Assembly (NCBI GenBank): GCA_944326815.1
Contig: CALVFI010000010.1
Coordinates: 1-64,000, forward strand
DNA length: 64,000 nucleotides
Source: an uncultured Rikenellaceae bacterium
Lineage (GTDB): Bacteria > Bacteroidota > Bacteroidia > Bacteroidales > Rikenellaceae
Direction: 5' to 3'
The notes beneath the pieces were generated by a model. The model saw only the letters and a program-made list of their open reading frames with translations. It did no database searches and was not told the origin of the DNA. This document shows, in pieces, positions 43,033 to 53,136 of this stretch (the stretch's first letter is position 1; each line of letters opens with the position of its first letter). The translations under genes were made by a program, and so were the position numbers.

Positions 43033-44489
43033 AAACCATCCATAAATTCGTATTGAAGTCTTACTTCGGGCCAATGATCCTCACGTTCTTTATCGTGATG
43101 TTTGTCCTGATGATGAATTTCTTATGGAGATATATCGATGAGTTGGTGGGGAAGGGGCTCAGCATGGGTGTGATCGGCGAATTGATGATGTATGCGGCCG
43201 TTACGTTGATTCCGATGGGACTTCCGCTTGCAACACTGCTTGCCGCCATCATGACGATGGGAAATATGGGCGAGAATTACGAATTGTTGGCCATGAAATC
43301 GGCCGGCATGTCTCTGCCCCGCATTATTAAGCCGCTTACAATCGTGATTTGCATTATCGCGATCGGAAGTTTTTTTGTGGCGAACAACCTTGTGCCGTAC
43401 TCCGTGAAAAAGATGTCTGCCCTGCTTTACGACATTCGACAACAGAAACAGGCACTCGAATTCAAAGACGGCATCTTTTTTAACGGGATTGAAAATATGA
43501 GTATCCGGGTGGGGAAACAACATCCGGAAACCAAATTGCTGACCGATGTCCTTATTTATGACACCCGGAACGGAAGTAACAAAATGACGACAACAGTCGC
43601 CGATTCCGGCTATATCCGGCTGTCGGATGACAAACGTTTCTTGCTGGTGACACTCTACAACGGAGAGACCTATGAAGAAACCCGTTCCTATGAATGGTAT
43701 GAGAGAAATGCGCTTCGCCACGATATTTTCAAAGTGCAGAACGGGACAATTCCCCTTTCGGGATTCGATTTTGAACGCAATACGACGGGGGATATGTTTC
43801 AGGGTAGTCAAACGAAAAATATCGTACAACTTGACCGGGGTATAGACTCATTGGAAGTATTGGTGGGACAAACTACTTCAACCTCCTATCTGCCTTTATT
43901 CAAGACTCATATCTTTCCTAACGACAATTCATTGATCGTCGACTCTCTTCGGAACGATAAGTTGCATAGAAAACCTGTATTGGCTATGGACTCTATCGAG
44001 AAACTCTCGCTCAATGATAAACAGCGGCTATGGACCAGTGCGCTTAATACAGCCAACAGTTCTCGCAATATGTTCGATTTCGAAGAGGGCACATCAAAAG
44101 ATGCGCTGAATGAGTTGTATCGTTATAAAGCAGACTGGCACAGAAAATTATCGCTTCCGGTTTCTATTATGATATTTTTCCTAATCGGAGCACCCCTAGG
44201 GGCGATCATCCGAAAGGGAGGACTCGGGATGCCAATCGTGGTGTCGGTAGTCTTTTTCGTGATCTATTATATGATTACCATTACAGGAGAGAAAATGGCG
44301 AAAGAGGGAACGTGGAGTTCTTTCAGCGGAATGTGGATATCGACTTTCATTCTTCTGCCCATCTCCATATTCCTGACCTATAAAGCGACAAACGATTCTA
44401 ACCTATTCAACTCTGAATGGTACTTTTCTCATTTGAAAAAACTGAAAAATTACATACATTCGTTACGAAATAAAAAACGAAAGTCATGA
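43029..44489 (+). CDS. LptF/LptG-family permease
   Basis: A 486-residue member of the YjgP/YjgQ family, which extracts lipopolysaccharide from the inner membrane. Three helices at the N-terminus ([40 protein letters not shown]) are followed by a large periplasmic beta-jellyroll (about 130-370) and three C-terminal helices ([20 protein letters not shown]). Whether it is LptF or LptG cannot be decided. It is longer than E. coli LptF/G (about 360), mostly through the periplasmic part. It overlaps its neighbours on both sides by 4 bases. Confidence 0.87.
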   Translation: MKTIHKFVLKSYFGPMILTFFIVMFVLMMNFLWRYIDELVGKGLSMGVIGELMMYAAVTLIPMGLPLATLLAAIMTMGNMGENYELLAMKSAGMSLPRIIKPLTIVICIIAIGSFFVANNLVPYSVKKMSALLYDIRQQKQALEFKDGIFFNGIENMSIRVGKQHPETKLLTDVLIYDTRNGSNKMTTTVADSGYIRLSDDKRFLLVTLYNGETYEETRSYEWYERNALRHDIFKVQNGTIPLSGFDFERNTTGDMFQGSQTKNIVQLDRGIDSLEVLVGQTTSTSYLPLFKTHIFPNDNSLIVDSLRNDKLHRKPVLAMDSIEKLSLNDKQRLWTSALNTANSSRNMFDFEEGTSKDALNELYRYKADWHRKLSLPVSIMIFFLIGAPLGAIIRKGGLGMPIVVSVVFFVIYYMITITGEKMAKEGTWSSFSGMWISTFILLPISIFLTYKATNDSNLFNSEWYFSHLKKLKNYIHSLRNKKRKS

Positions 44490-45712
44490 CACAGGAAACA
44501 AGTATGCTGAATACTGTCGAAGAGGCAATCGAAGATATCCGCGCCGGAAAGGTGATTATTGTGGTCGATGACGAAGACCGCGAGAATGAAGGCGATTTTA
44601 TCGTCGCAGCGGAAAAAATCACTCCAGAGATTGTGAATTTTATGCTCCATAATGGACGGGGAGTGATGTGCGCCCCTCTGACGGAAGACCGTTGCCGGGA
44701 ATTGGAACTGGATATGCAGGTGGCGGATAATACCTCGTTGCTGGGCACGCCGTTCACTGTTTCCGTAGATATGCTGGGGCATGGCTGTACGACGGGAGTA
44801 TCAGCTATGGATCGTGCTACCACAATCAAGGCTCTGGTCGATCCAAATACCAAACCGAGTGATTTGGGACGCCCGGGACATATATTCCCGCTGCGAGCCC
44901 GAAATCGGGGTGTACTGCGTCGGCCGGGTCATACGGAAGCGGTTGTTGATTTGACTCGTATGGCGGGCCTGCGTGTCGGGGGCGCGCTGATCGAGATCAT
45001 GAACGAAGATGGAACGATGGCTCGGCTACCTCAGTTGTTGGAGATCGCCAAAAAGTTCAGTCTAAAAATCGTGTCGATTGCCGATATTATCGCTTACCGG
45101 TTGCGCACGGAGTCTATTGTAGAACGGGGTGAAACGGTGTCGTTGCCGACACAATGGGGGAACTTCCGGGCTACACCGTTCGTACAAAAAAGTAATGGCG
45201 TGGAACACATAGCGTTGGTAAAAGGTGAATGGGCACCAGATGAACCGGTATTGGTACGGGTTCACTCCTCCTGCATTACCGGAGATATTTTCGGATCGTA
45301 TCGATGCGACTGCGGACCGCAATTGCACAAAGCCATGGAGATGATCGAAAAAGAGGGCAAGGGTGCTATCGTATATCTAAGCCAGGAGGGACGAGGGATC
45401 GGCCTAACCAATAAGCTCAAAGCCTATAAATTACAGGAGGAAGGATACGATACGGCAGAAGCAAACCTGAAACTCGGTTTTAAGGTCGATGAACGAGATT
45501 ATGGCGTTGGAGCCAGCATATTACATGAGATAGGTGTTTCGAAAATGCGACTGATGACCAATAATCCGCTTAAACGTGCCGGATTGGAGGGCTATGGCTT
45601 GTCGATCTCGGAGATCGTGCCGATTGTTATCGACCCGAATCCCTATAACGAGAAGTATCTCGAGACGAAAGAGACGCGTATGGGGCATACACTTGGCATC
45701 TTTAAACATTGA
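44486..45712 (+). CDS. ribBA: Bifunctional DHBP synthase / GTP cyclohydrolase II
   Basis: A 408-residue riboflavin enzyme. Residues 1-200 are the RibB half, with [11 protein letters not shown] and HGRGVMCAP, forming 3,4-dihydroxy-2-butanone 4-phosphate. Residues 205-408 are the RibA half, with the zinc cysteines in [17 protein letters not shown] and the [10 protein letters not shown] motif, opening the GTP ring. Both active sites look intact. The start overlaps the LptF/G gene, so there is no room for an FMN riboswitch. Confidence 0.96.
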   Translation: MTQETSMLNTVEEAIEDIRAGKVIIVVDDEDRENEGDFIVAAEKITPEIVNFMLHNGRGVMCAPLTEDRCRELELDMQVADNTSLLGTPFTVSVDMLGHGCTTGVSAMDRATTIKALVDPNTKPSDLGRPGHIFPLRARNRGVLRRPGHTEAVVDLTRMAGLRVGGALIEIMNEDGTMARLPQLLEIAKKFSLKIVSIADIIAYRLRTESIVERGETVSLPTQWGNFRATPFVQKSNGVEHIALVKGEWAPDEPVLVRVHSSCITGDIFGSYRCDCGPQLHKAMEMIEKEGKGAIVYLSQEGRGIGLTNKLKAYKLQEEGYDTAEANLKLGFKVDERDYGVGASILHEIGVSKMRLMTNNPLKRAGLEGYGLSISEIVPIVIDPNPYNEKYLETKETRMGHTLGIFKH

Positions 45713-45716
45713 TCCC

Positions 45717-46685
45717 ATGGAGGCGAAGAAGCTGCGGATCGTATTTATGGGGACGCCCGATTTCGCCGTGACCCCTTTGCGACGATTGGTCGAAGAAGGC
45801 TATCATATTGTAGCCGTGATTACTACTCCAGACAAGCCTGCCGGACGCGGGTTGAAGGTTCAGGAGAGTGCAGTGAAGAAATATGCACTTGAAGCAGGCC
45901 TTCCTCTTTTACAACCCGAGAAACTGAAAGATCCGTCGTTTGTCGAAACGTTCAAACAGTTGAATGCTGATTTGGCCATTGTGATCGCATTCCGTATGTT
46001 GCCCGAGGTGATTTGGGCACAACCGCGTTTGGGAACATTCAACCTACATGCGTCGTTATTGCCACAATATCGGGGGGCGGCTCCAATCAATTGGGCGATT
46101 ATCAATGGGGAGACACGAACCGGAGTAACCACTTTTATGCTTAATCACGAAATAGACAAAGGGGCTATTCTCGGACAGCGGGAGGTGGAGATCGGACGAG
46201 AGGATAATGCCGGTATATTGCACGATAAATTGATGTATGCAGGCACGGAACTCGTCGTGGAAACCGTCGAGAAAATTGCCGCCGGAACCGCTGTTCCGAT
46301 TGATCAGTCGGATAACAAGGATACATTGAGACCGGCTCCGAAAATTTTTAAGGAAGATTGTCGAATCGCTTGGCAGGGCTCCTCAGAGCATATCTATAAT
46401 CTGATTCGAGGCTTGTCGCCTTATCCGGCAGCATGGAGCGAGATGCTGAAAGACGGTACGGACGCTCCTGTCGCTATTAAGATATTGGCCGCTCATATCG
46501 AAAAATCCATACAACCGGAAGAGCAGCCAGGAGTCATCCAAAGCGACGGGAAAAAGTCTATTGTCGTAGCGTGTGCTGACGGTTATATCGCCATTGATGA
46601 GTTACAAATGGCCGGCAAGAAAAGAATGCGCACGGAGGAGTTCCTTCGGGGGTTCAAAGGAATAACAGATTGCAGATTCATATAA
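45717..46685 (+). CDS. fmt: Methionyl-tRNA formyltransferase
   Basis: A 322-residue enzyme that formylates initiator Met-tRNA. The start at 45717 (MEAKKLRIVFMGTPDFAV) follows ribBA by 4 bases; the open frame from 45576 lies within ribBA. The catalytic region is NLHASLLPQYRGAAPINWAI, followed by TGVTTFMLNHEIDKG. The C-terminal domain from about 205 binds tRNA. It is the last gene of the operon and is followed by a strong terminator. Confidence 0.95.
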   Translation: MEAKKLRIVFMGTPDFAVTPLRRLVEEGYHIVAVITTPDKPAGRGLKVQESAVKKYALEAGLPLLQPEKLKDPSFVETFKQLNADLAIVIAFRMLPEVIWAQPRLGTFNLHASLLPQYRGAAPINWAIINGETRTGVTTFMLNHEIDKGAILGQREVEIGREDNAGILHDKLMYAGTELVVETVEKIAAGTAVPIDQSDNKDTLRPAPKIFKEDCRIAWQGSSEHIYNLIRGLSPYPAAWSEMLKDGTDAPVAIKILAAHIEKSIQPEEQPGVIQSDGKKSIVVACADGYIAIDELQMAGKKRMRTEEFLRGFKGITDCRFI

Positions 46686-46706
46686 CGCTCAGGTAAAATA
46701 CATAAT

Positions 46707-46741
46707 AAAAAAAACGGAGTCTTTCAACTCCGTTTTTTTTA
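46707..46741. terminator. Strong bidirectional terminator between fmt and korC
   Basis: Stem ACGGAGT (46714-46720) with ACTCCGT (46727-46733), 6-base loop, flanked by an A run before and a T run after, so it works on both strands. Confidence 0.85.
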
Positions 46742-46773
46742 TTGTCAGCTGAAACAAGACACTCGGCAATCAA

Positions 46774-47319
46774 TTAAATCTGCTCGCGAATAATCTCCAT
46801 TCCGGTACGAATAGCCTCCTCGTTGTCGGGAAGCGACTTCCAGGCTCGTTCGGGCAAAGATTTTTTCAATCCTGCAAATACATTCTCCAAGGTTACGACC
46901 GGACGTACTTTAAGGTAACCTCCCAGAATCATCGTATTGAACAGACGGGAATTGCCGCGTTTAGCACACTCCTCGGTCGCATCAATCGTATAAATACGGA
47001 TATCCTTACGTGTCGGATGATGCGTAATACCGTTCGTGTCGTATATCAGGATTCCTCCGGGTTTAACACGATTCTCAAATTTGTCCATACTTTGTTGATT
47101 CAAGATGATGGCCGTATCGTAATCGTGAGCGATCGGGGAACTGATCGGTTGATCGCTGATCATAACTGTAACATTGGCCGTTCCTCCACGCATTTCCGGA
47201 CCGTAGGAGGGCATCCAACTCACCTCGTAATCCTGCATAACTCCGGAGTAGGCGAGAATCTTTCCCATCGAAAGCACGCCCTGGCCGCCGAAGCCCGCTA
47301 TAATCATCTCTTCTTTCAT
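46774..47319 (-). CDS. korC: 2-oxoacid:ferredoxin oxidoreductase, gamma subunit
   Basis: A 181-residue subunit. It begins MKEEMIIAGFGGQGVLSMGK, the gamma-subunit signature, then SWMPSYGPEMRGGTANVTV. With the three genes upstream it forms a KorDABC-type complex that oxidises a 2-oxoacid, most likely 2-oxoglutarate or a branched-chain 2-oxoacid, giving acyl-CoA and reduced ferredoxin; it may also run in reverse. Start at 47319, since the frame before it lacks an ATG. It is the last gene of the operon. Confidence 0.9.
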   Translation of the reverse strand: MKEEMIIAGFGGQGVLSMGKILAYSGVMQDYEVSWMPSYGPEMRGGTANVTVMISDQPISSPIAHDYDTAIILNQQSMDKFENRVKPGGILIYDTNGITHHPTRKDIRIYTIDATEECAKRGNSRLFNTMILGGYLKVRPVVTLENVFAGLKKSLPERAWKSLPDNEEAIRTGMEIIREQI

Positions 47320-47340
47320 AATCACTTCTGTTTTGTAGTA

Positions 47341-48102
47341 CTAAATGTCCTTAATATCGCCCAGCGGATAGGAGGGGAACATATTTTCTTCCAGCCATTG
47401 ATTGGCTGCTACCGGCGACAATTTCCAGCCGCTGTTGCACGTTGCGACAAACTCTACCAGAGAGAGACCCTTTCCGGCCATAGCATTTTCGAATGCCTTC
47501 CGAAGCGCTTTTTTCGCCTTGCGGACATTGGCCGGAGTATGAACACTCTGACGGGTAACATAACATACCCCCTCCAAATGAGCCACCATATCGGCAACTT
47601 TATATGGATATCCATGTAATCGCGGATCCCGGCCGTAAGGCGTGGTTGCCGTTTTCATCCCGACCAGGGTAGTGGGGGACATCTGCCCTCCCGTCATGCC
47701 ATATATGGCGTTATTTACATAAATGACCACAATGTTTTCGCCACGGTTGCAGGCATGAATCGTCTCGCCTGTACCAATAGCCGCCAGATCGCCGTCGCCC
47801 TGATAGGTGAAGACCATTTTATTAGGATACATCCGTTTGATACCCGTAGCAACGGCACATGCACGACCGTGGGCTGCTTCGGCCCAATCAATGTCGATGT
47901 AGTTGTAGGCGAAAACGGAACAGCCCACCGGTGAAACGCCTATACATTCGCCTTCGAGTCCCATCTCATCGATCACCTCGGCCACCAATTTATGAATCGT
48001 TCCATGGCTGCAGCCCGGGCAATAATGCATGATATTGTCCTTGATCAAACGGTTCTTGCCGTAGACAAGGTTCTCTTCCTTAATTTCCACTTCTGCTGCC
48101 AT
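47341..48102 (-). CDS. korB: 2-oxoacid:ferredoxin oxidoreductase, beta subunit (TPP-binding)
   Basis: A 253-residue subunit that carries thiamine diphosphate. The YCPGCSHGTIHKLVAEV segment is near residue 27, and the TPP motif runs from about 100 (TYQGDGDLAAIGTGETIHA) to VNNAIYGMTGGQ. It lies 2 bases behind the alpha-subunit gene and 21 before the gamma gene. Confidence 0.93.
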   Translation of the reverse strand: MAAEVEIKEENLVYGKNRLIKDNIMHYCPGCSHGTIHKLVAEVIDEMGLEGECIGVSPVGCSVFAYNYIDIDWAEAAHGRACAVATGIKRMYPNKMVFTYQGDGDLAAIGTGETIHACNRGENIVVIYVNNAIYGMTGGQMSPTTLVGMKTATTPYGRDPRLHGYPYKVADMVAHLEGVCYVTRQSVHTPANVRKAKKALRKAFENAMAGKGLSLVEFVATCNSGWKLSPVAANQWLEENMFPSYPLGDIKDI

Positions 48103-48104
48103 CG

Positions 48105-49196
48105 TTATTTCAATTTATTGATGATTTTATCTTTCAATGCCTCGTATACCTCACCTGGCGTGGGGACCATACCCCCCATACGACCATAATATTCGACCGG
48201 TATATGGTTTCCTACGCATAGGCGTACATCTTCAACCATCTGGCCGGCATTCAACTCTACCGTCAGGAAGCCTTTTGCTTGTTGTGCTCGCTGTGCAATC
48301 ACCTTACTCGGGTAGGGATAGAGCGTAACAGGACGAATCAGCCCTACCTTATATCCATCAGCGCGTGCCATTTCAATTACCTTTGAACAGATACGTGCAG
48401 CCGAACCGAATGCGACCATGAAATATTCGGCGTCATCGCACAGAATCTCTTCGTAGCGCACTTCCTGTTCAGTTATTTTCTGGTACTTGGCCTGCAATTT
48501 TTCATTCACCTGCTCTTGAATAGCCGGATCTAACTCCAACGAGGTAACGATATTTCCGGCGCGTCCTCCGAATTTACCGGTAAGCGCCCAATCTCCGTAG
48601 TGTTCCTTGATGTATTCATCGGTCATGCGGGGAACAGGAGCCGACAGCATCACCTTCTCCATCATCTGCCCGATGACTCCATCAGATAACATCATAACTG
48701 GATTGCGATATTTAAAGGCCAGTTCGAAACCGAGCGATACGAAATCGTACATCTCCTGGACAGAGTTTGGAGCAAGTACAATCATACGGAAATCACCGTG
48801 TCCTCCTGCTTTGGTCGCCAGGAAATAATCGCTCTGAGAAGGTTGGATCGTACCAAGTCCCGGGCCACCTCGTTGTACGTTCAGCACCAGACAAGGCAGT
48901 TCTGCACCGGCCAGATAGCTGAGTCCCTCGCTCATCAGACTTATCCCGGGACTCGACGACGACGTCATTACGCGTTTCCCGCACGACGCTGCTCCATATA
49001 CCATATTGATGGAGGCAATTTCGCTCTCGGCCTGTAATACAACCATCCCGGTCGTTTCCCATGGCTTCATCTCCATCAACGTTTCAATTACTTCAGTCTG
49101 CGGTGTGATCGGATATCCGAAATATCCGTCGCATCCTGCGCGGACCGCTGCTTCGGCAATTACTTCATTGCCTTTCATCAATCTTACTTCTTTCAT
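48105..49196 (-). CDS. korA: 2-oxoacid:ferredoxin oxidoreductase, alpha subunit
   Basis: A 363-residue subunit (KorA, also called VorB in some annotations). It starts MKEVRLMKGNEVIAEAAVRA, then GYFGYPITPQTEVIETLME, and SSSPGISLMSEGLSYLAGAE. A C-terminal transketolase-like domain follows (VAFGSAARICSKVIEMA). It is encoded 12 bases behind the ferredoxin gene. Substrate choice between 2-oxoglutarate and 2-oxoisovalerate cannot be settled by eye. Confidence 0.93.
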   Translation of the reverse strand: MKEVRLMKGNEVIAEAAVRAGCDGYFGYPITPQTEVIETLMEMKPWETTGMVVLQAESEIASINMVYGAASCGKRVMTSSSSPGISLMSEGLSYLAGAELPCLVLNVQRGGPGLGTIQPSQSDYFLATKAGGHGDFRMIVLAPNSVQEMYDFVSLGFELAFKYRNPVMMLSDGVIGQMMEKVMLSAPVPRMTDEYIKEHYGDWALTGKFGGRAGNIVTSLELDPAIQEQVNEKLQAKYQKITEQEVRYEEILCDDAEYFMVAFGSAARICSKVIEMARADGYKVGLIRPVTLYPYPSKVIAQRAQQAKGFLTVELNAGQMVEDVRLCVGNHIPVEYYGRMGGMVPTPGEVYEALKDKIINKLK

Positions 49197-49208
49197 AGCG
49201 CTCCGTAT

Positions 49209-49436
49209 TTAAGCCATTTTTTGTCGATAAACCGTGATGCAACTGTCCGGGCAGATGATTGCGCAACTGGCGCATCCCGTACAAGCCTCGGGATTTTCCA
49301 TATAAGAGAAGTGATAGCCTTTGCCATTGACTTCGGAGGATAATTTGAGTACCTGGCATGGACATGAAACGACACAGACCTCACAGCCTTTGCAACGTTC
49401 CTTATCCACGATGACGGTTCCTTTAATTTTTGCCAT
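49209..49436 (-). CDS. korD: 2-oxoacid:ferredoxin oxidoreductase, ferredoxin-like delta subunit
   Basis: A 75-residue protein with two 4Fe-4S motifs, CKGCEVCVVSCP and CTGCASCAIICP. It passes electrons from the TPP centre. It is the first gene of the korDABC operon. A -7 element TATATTTG lies at 49482-49475, about 39 bases before the ATG. Confidence 0.93.
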   Translation of the reverse strand: MAKIKGTVIVDKERCKGCEVCVVSCPCQVLKLSSEVNGKGYHFSYMENPEACTGCASCAIICPDSCITVYRQKMA

Positions 49437-49474
49437 AATATTACAATTTGTTAATCGAATTCTTCGATTTGCTA

Positions 49475-49482
49475 CAAATATA
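49475..49482 (-). promoter_or_regulatory. -7 element for korDABC
   Basis: Minus strand TATATTTG. The nearest TTTG upstream is only 12 bases away, so the -33 box is unclear. The rest of the 289-base gap 49437-49725 is A/T rich, with a terminator at its right side and no convincing gene. Confidence 0.45.
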
Positions 49483-49670
49483 ATCTTTTTTCGCCAAATT
49501 GATAATAATTTTTTAAAAAGAATTTACGATACCAAAATGAGTGTATCGAGATGGTATTTGTTATTTTCATCGAGACAAACAATTCTCGATGTAGTTCTAT
49601 ATGACCAAGATGGGGAGATCCAGATTTTTTTTAGCCTGATAAGATCTGCCGGAACTTCCGATATTCAAAC

Positions 49671-49702
49671 AGAGAAGCCTGCGGAATTTCGCAGGCTTCT
49701 CT
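49671..49702 (-). terminator. Terminator after the serC-serA-DUF1015 operon
   Basis: A 13-base perfect stem (49671-49683 with 49690-49702, core GAAGCCTGCG) with a 6-base loop, 23 bases past the DUF1015 stop. The T run is short (GTTTG). Confidence 0.65.
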
Positions 49703-49725
49703 CAAAATATGATTGCTCAGAGTGA

Positions 49726-50970
49726 TTATTCCTTAAAACTGTGGATCACAATACCCGAGCGTAGCTTTGGCTCAAACCAGGTCGTTTTGGGAGGCATAAT
49801 GTTACCCGTATCAGCAATATCGATCAGCTGTTGCATCGAAACCGGGTAAAGAGCGAAGGCTACCTTCATCTCTCCGCTATCCACTCGTTTTTGTAATTCG
49901 CCAAGTCCGCGGATGCCACCTACGAAATCGATCCTTTTATCTCGCCGCAGGTCTTTGATTCCGAAAATGCGATCAAGTACCAAATCGGAAAGGATTGTGA
50001 CATCCAGAACGCCGATCGGATCATTGTCGTTATACGTCCCCGGTTTAGCCGTAAGGCTGTACCATTTGCCATCGAGATACATGCTGAAATTATGCAGTTT
50101 GTTCGGCTTGTAGATTGCGCTTCCCATCTCTGTGACTTCGAAGTCTTTCTGCAAGGCCGACAGCAATTCCGACGGTGTCAGACCGTTCAGATCTTTAACC
50201 AGACGGTTGTAGTCAATGATCTGCAACTGATTGTCGGGAAAGATAACCGACAAGAAATAACAATACTCCTCGTTCCCAGTGTGCCCAGGATTCGCTTCTG
50301 CCATCTCCTGACCGACACGTGCAGCTGCTGCCGTACGGTGATGTCCGTCCGCAACATACAATGCCGGTATCTGTGAAAATAATTCAGTGATACGGGCAAT
50401 TGTCTTTTCGTCCTGGATTCTCCACATCTGATGACCGAAACCGTCCTCTGCAACGAAATCGTATACGGGTTTTGTCGTATTTACAATGCCAGAAACGATA
50501 GCATCTATCTCCGCATTGGCTGGATACGAGAAGAAGACCGGTTCGATGTTGGCTTGTTGATTGCGGACATGCTTCATTCGATCCTCCTCTTTGTCGTGAC
50601 GCGTTAGCTCATGCTTCTTGATCTTGCCGGAGAGATAGTCTTCATAGTGACAGCAAGCAACCAACCCATACTGTGTACGCCCCTGCATGGTTTGTGCATA
50701 TATATAATAGCACTCTTGGGGGTCCTGTACAAGCCAGCCCTTGTCCATCCACCGCTTAAAATTCTCTACGGCTTTCTCATAGACCTCCTGTGCATGTTCA
50801 TCCGCAATCGGATCGAAATCGATCTCCGGTTTGATAATATGGAGCAACGACTTCTCACCTGCTTCGGCTTTCGCCTCTTGAGAGTTCAATACATCGTATG
50901 GACGCGACGCCACCTCTTTAACATATTGGGGTGGGGGACATATGCCGCGAAACGGTTTGATTTTCACCAT
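49726..50970 (-). CDS. DUF1015 protein linked to serine synthesis
   Basis: A 414-residue soluble protein starting MVKIKPFRGICPPPQYVKEV, as is typical of DUF1015 (COG4198), with SRPYDVLNSQEA near residue 22. The most telling motif is VADGHHRTAAAARV with D208-G209-H210-H211-R212, a ParB/Srx-like DGHHR loop; free-serine kinases of the SerK/SbnI type share that fold. Its ATG lies 33 bases behind serA, so it is part of the serC-serA operon. A role in serine or phosphoserine metabolism is an inference from motif and neighbours. Start moved from 51003, where no ATG exists. Confidence 0.85.
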   Translation of the reverse strand: MVKIKPFRGICPPPQYVKEVASRPYDVLNSQEAKAEAGEKSLLHIIKPEIDFDPIADEHAQEVYEKAVENFKRWMDKGWLVQDPQECYYIYAQTMQGRTQYGLVACCHYEDYLSGKIKKHELTRHDKEEDRMKHVRNQQANIEPVFFSYPANAEIDAIVSGIVNTTKPVYDFVAEDGFGHQMWRIQDEKTIARITELFSQIPALYVADGHHRTAAAARVGQEMAEANPGHTGNEEYCYFLSVIFPDNQLQIIDYNRLVKDLNGLTPSELLSALQKDFEVTEMGSAIYKPNKLHNFSMYLDGKWYSLTAKPGTYNDNDPIGVLDVTILSDLVLDRIFGIKDLRRDKRIDFVGGIRGLGELQKRVDSGEMKVAFALYPVSMQQLIDIADTGNIMPPKTTWFEPKLRSGIVIHSFKE

Positions 50971-51003
50971 ATCGGATCGGGTTTTAAACTCTTTGCGATA
51001 CAA

Positions 51004-51927
51004 TTATTTATTGACTTGGAAGCGAGTATTGCCATTTTTGAAGAAATCCACAATCTGCGTAGCGGCTGCCAACCCGGCATTGATATTGGCTTCAGCAGTT
51101 TCGGCACCCATCTTTTTCGTCGTAGCAAATACCCTTTTGCCGAATTTCTCGTTCAACTCCGGTTGAATGTCGGCTGCAATGTCGGTAATATACTTCAAAT
51201 CGGGGCGCTCTTCCAGAATGGCGGCAAGTCCAGCCTCGTCGATGACCTCTTTGCGAGCCGTATTGACCAATGTGGCTCCTTGGGGCATCTTGGAGAGTAA
51301 TTCGCGATTGATCGACTTCTTCGTCTGTTCCGTAGCCGGAATGTGCAGGGAGATATAATCGCATTTCGAATACAGCTCTTCCACTGAATTTAGGGCGATT
51401 ACACCGTCTTCCTCAAAAATTTTGGCATCCGTGATAAACGGATCGTAGGCGTAAACCTTCAAACCCATGGCACGGCCGTATTTGCCCACCAAGCGTCCCA
51501 CATGACCGTATGCGTGAATGCCCAATGTCTTGCCGTGAATCTCAGAGCCCGTACCTGGAGTGAATTGGTTCCGAGCCATGAAAATCATCATGCCAATGGC
51601 AAGTTCTGCCACGGCGTTGGAGTTCTGACCCGGAGTGTTCATCACCACGATGCCTTTAGCCGTACATGTTGCCAAGTCCACATTGTCGTAACCCGCACCT
51701 GCACGGACCACAATTTTGAGCTTCGGAGCAGCAGCCACAACTTCGGCCGTCACTTTGTCACTACGGATAATCAGTGCGTCTACATCCGATACTGCAGCCA
51801 GCAATTGGGCTTTGTCGGTATATTTTTCCAGGAGAGCCAGTTCATAGCCTGCTTCTTCGACAATTTTGCGAATGCCATCCACTGCTTTCTTTGCAAATGG
51901 CTTTTCGGTTGCTACTAATACTTTCAT
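51004..51927 (-). CDS. serA: D-3-phosphoglycerate dehydrogenase (short form)
   Basis: A 307-residue NAD-dependent 2-hydroxyacid dehydrogenase, first step of serine synthesis. It has RAGAGYDNVDLATC near residue 73, the nucleotide-binding HAYGHVGRLVGKYGRAMG stretch, and NTARKEVIDEAGLAAI. It lacks the C-terminal ACT domain and so the usual serine feedback site. The frame is open upstream to 52200 inside serC, but ATG 51927 begins the conserved protein. It lies 79 bases behind serC. Confidence 0.93.
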   Translation of the reverse strand: MKVLVATEKPFAKKAVDGIRKIVEEAGYELALLEKYTDKAQLLAAVSDVDALIIRSDKVTAEVVAAAPKLKIVVRAGAGYDNVDLATCTAKGIVVMNTPGQNSNAVAELAIGMMIFMARNQFTPGTGSEIHGKTLGIHAYGHVGRLVGKYGRAMGLKVYAYDPFITDAKIFEEDGVIALNSVEELYSKCDYISLHIPATEQTKKSINRELLSKMPQGATLVNTARKEVIDEAGLAAILEERPDLKYITDIAADIQPELNEKFGKRVFATTKKMGAETAEANINAGLAAATQIVDFFKNGNTRFQVNK

Positions 51928-52006
51928 ATCAGAATCGTTTAATGAGTGAAAGAAGGTCGCTTTCACGACCTTCCGTGGTTGATATGTCATCAATATGCCC
52001 ATTGGC

Positions 52007-53080
52007 CTATTTGGCGTGCGAGGCTTCGAACTCCTGCATGCAGGCAACGAGGGCTTCAACACTCTCTTTTGGCAGAGCATTGTAGCACGAAGCGCGGAAT
52101 CCGCCCACCAGCCGGTGGCCCTTGACGCCGACCATTCCTTTGCTCTTTGCAAATTCAAGGAATTCAGGTGCGAGATCTTCGTATCCGGGCGCCATGACAA
52201 AGCAAATATTCATGCGCGAACGGTCCTCCTTGGCGGCTGTTCCGACAAACAGTTTATTCCGGTCTATTTCATTATACAGGATCGCGGCCTTCTCCTTGTT
52301 GCGTCTCTCGATTTCCGGGATACCTCCGATGGATTTCAACCATTTGAGAGTCTCTTTTACGACGTAAATCGCAAATACGGGAGGCGTGTTGAACATGGAG
52401 TTATTGGCAATATGATTGCGATAATCGATCATCGAGGGCAGAGCGCGTGATACTTTGCCCAGAATGTCCTCCCGCACGATGACGAACGTAACACCCGCAG
52501 GACCGATATTTTTCTGTGCACCACCATAAATCAACGCATATTTCGAAACATCCACCGGACGGCTCATAATATCCGAACTCATATCTGCCACAAGAGGCAC
52601 CGGAGAGTCAATATCCGTCTGGTATTCCGTACCATAAATGGTGTTATTGGTTGTAATGTGCAGATAATCCAAATCGGTCGGGATGGTGTAATCTTTCGGA
52701 ATATAGCTGAAATTCTTATCTTCCGAAGATGCAACAACCTCTACTTCGCCAAATAATTTTGCCTCTTTGATGGCTTTTTTTGCCCACACACCCGTATTGA
52801 TATACCCCGCTTTCTTTTCTAACAAATTGTAGGGAACATCGAGGAATTGTGTACTTGCGCCACCACCCAAGAAAAGTACCTTATAGTTATCGGGTACATT
52901 CAGCAACTCTTTCATCAGCGCAACAGCTTCGTCATTCACCGCCTCGAAATCCTTTGTGCGATGTGAAATCTCCAGCAAAGACAATCCACTTCCTTCAAAA
53001 TCCAGGATGGCCTTGGCGGCATTTTCAATCGCTACTCGTGGCAGGATCGAGGGGCCTGCGTTAAAATTGTGCATCTTCAT
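52007..53080 (-). CDS. serC: Phosphoserine aminotransferase
   Basis: A 357-residue PLP enzyme that makes phosphoserine from 3-phosphohydroxypyruvate. It starts [19 protein letters not shown], has [18 protein letters not shown], and the PLP lysine in [13 protein letters not shown] start at 53074 is also possible. It leads the serC-serA-DUF1015 operon; phosphoserine phosphatase (serB) is not in the window. Confidence 0.95.
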   Translation of the reverse strand: MKMHNFNAGPSILPRVAIENAAKAILDFEGSGLSLLEISHRTKDFEAVNDEAVALMKELLNVPDNYKVLFLGGGASTQFLDVPYNLLEKKAGYINTGVWAKKAIKEAKLFGEVEVVASSEDKNFSYIPKDYTIPTDLDYLHITTNNTIYGTEYQTDIDSPVPLVADMSSDIMSRPVDVSKYALIYGGAQKNIGPAGVTFVIVREDILGKVSRALPSMIDYRNHIANNSMFNTPPVFAIYVVKETLKWLKSIGGIPEIERRNKEKAAILYNEIDRNKLFVGTAAKEDRSRMNICFVMAPGYEDLAPEFLEFAKSKGMVGVKGHRLVGGFRASCYNALPKESVEALVACMQEFEASHAK

Positions 53081-53128
53081 AATCAAAAAATATTAATCGT
53101 TTTCTTTAAAAATCCCTGTTAGGAACAA

Positions 53129-53136
53129 CAAAGCTA
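53129..53136 (-). promoter_or_regulatory. -7 element for serC
   Basis: Minus strand TAGCTTTG, 48 bases before the ATG; upstream TTTG not clear. Confidence 0.45.

Noticed and set aside
44440..44490. FMN riboswitch before ribBA
   Set aside because: ribBA overlaps the preceding gene by 4 bases, so there is no leader to hold one.
45576..45716. N-terminal extension of Fmt
   Set aside because: It lies inside ribBA in another frame and is Arg-rich with no conservation; the ATG at 45717 begins the typical Fmt sequence.
49321..49725. 134-residue plus-strand open frame between korD and DUF1015
   Set aside because: It begins antisense to korD and ends in a terminator hairpin; no promoter or recognisable protein is seen.
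51928..52200. N-terminal extension of SerA
   Set aside because: It overlaps serC in another frame; the ATG at 51927 starts the conserved dehydrogenase.
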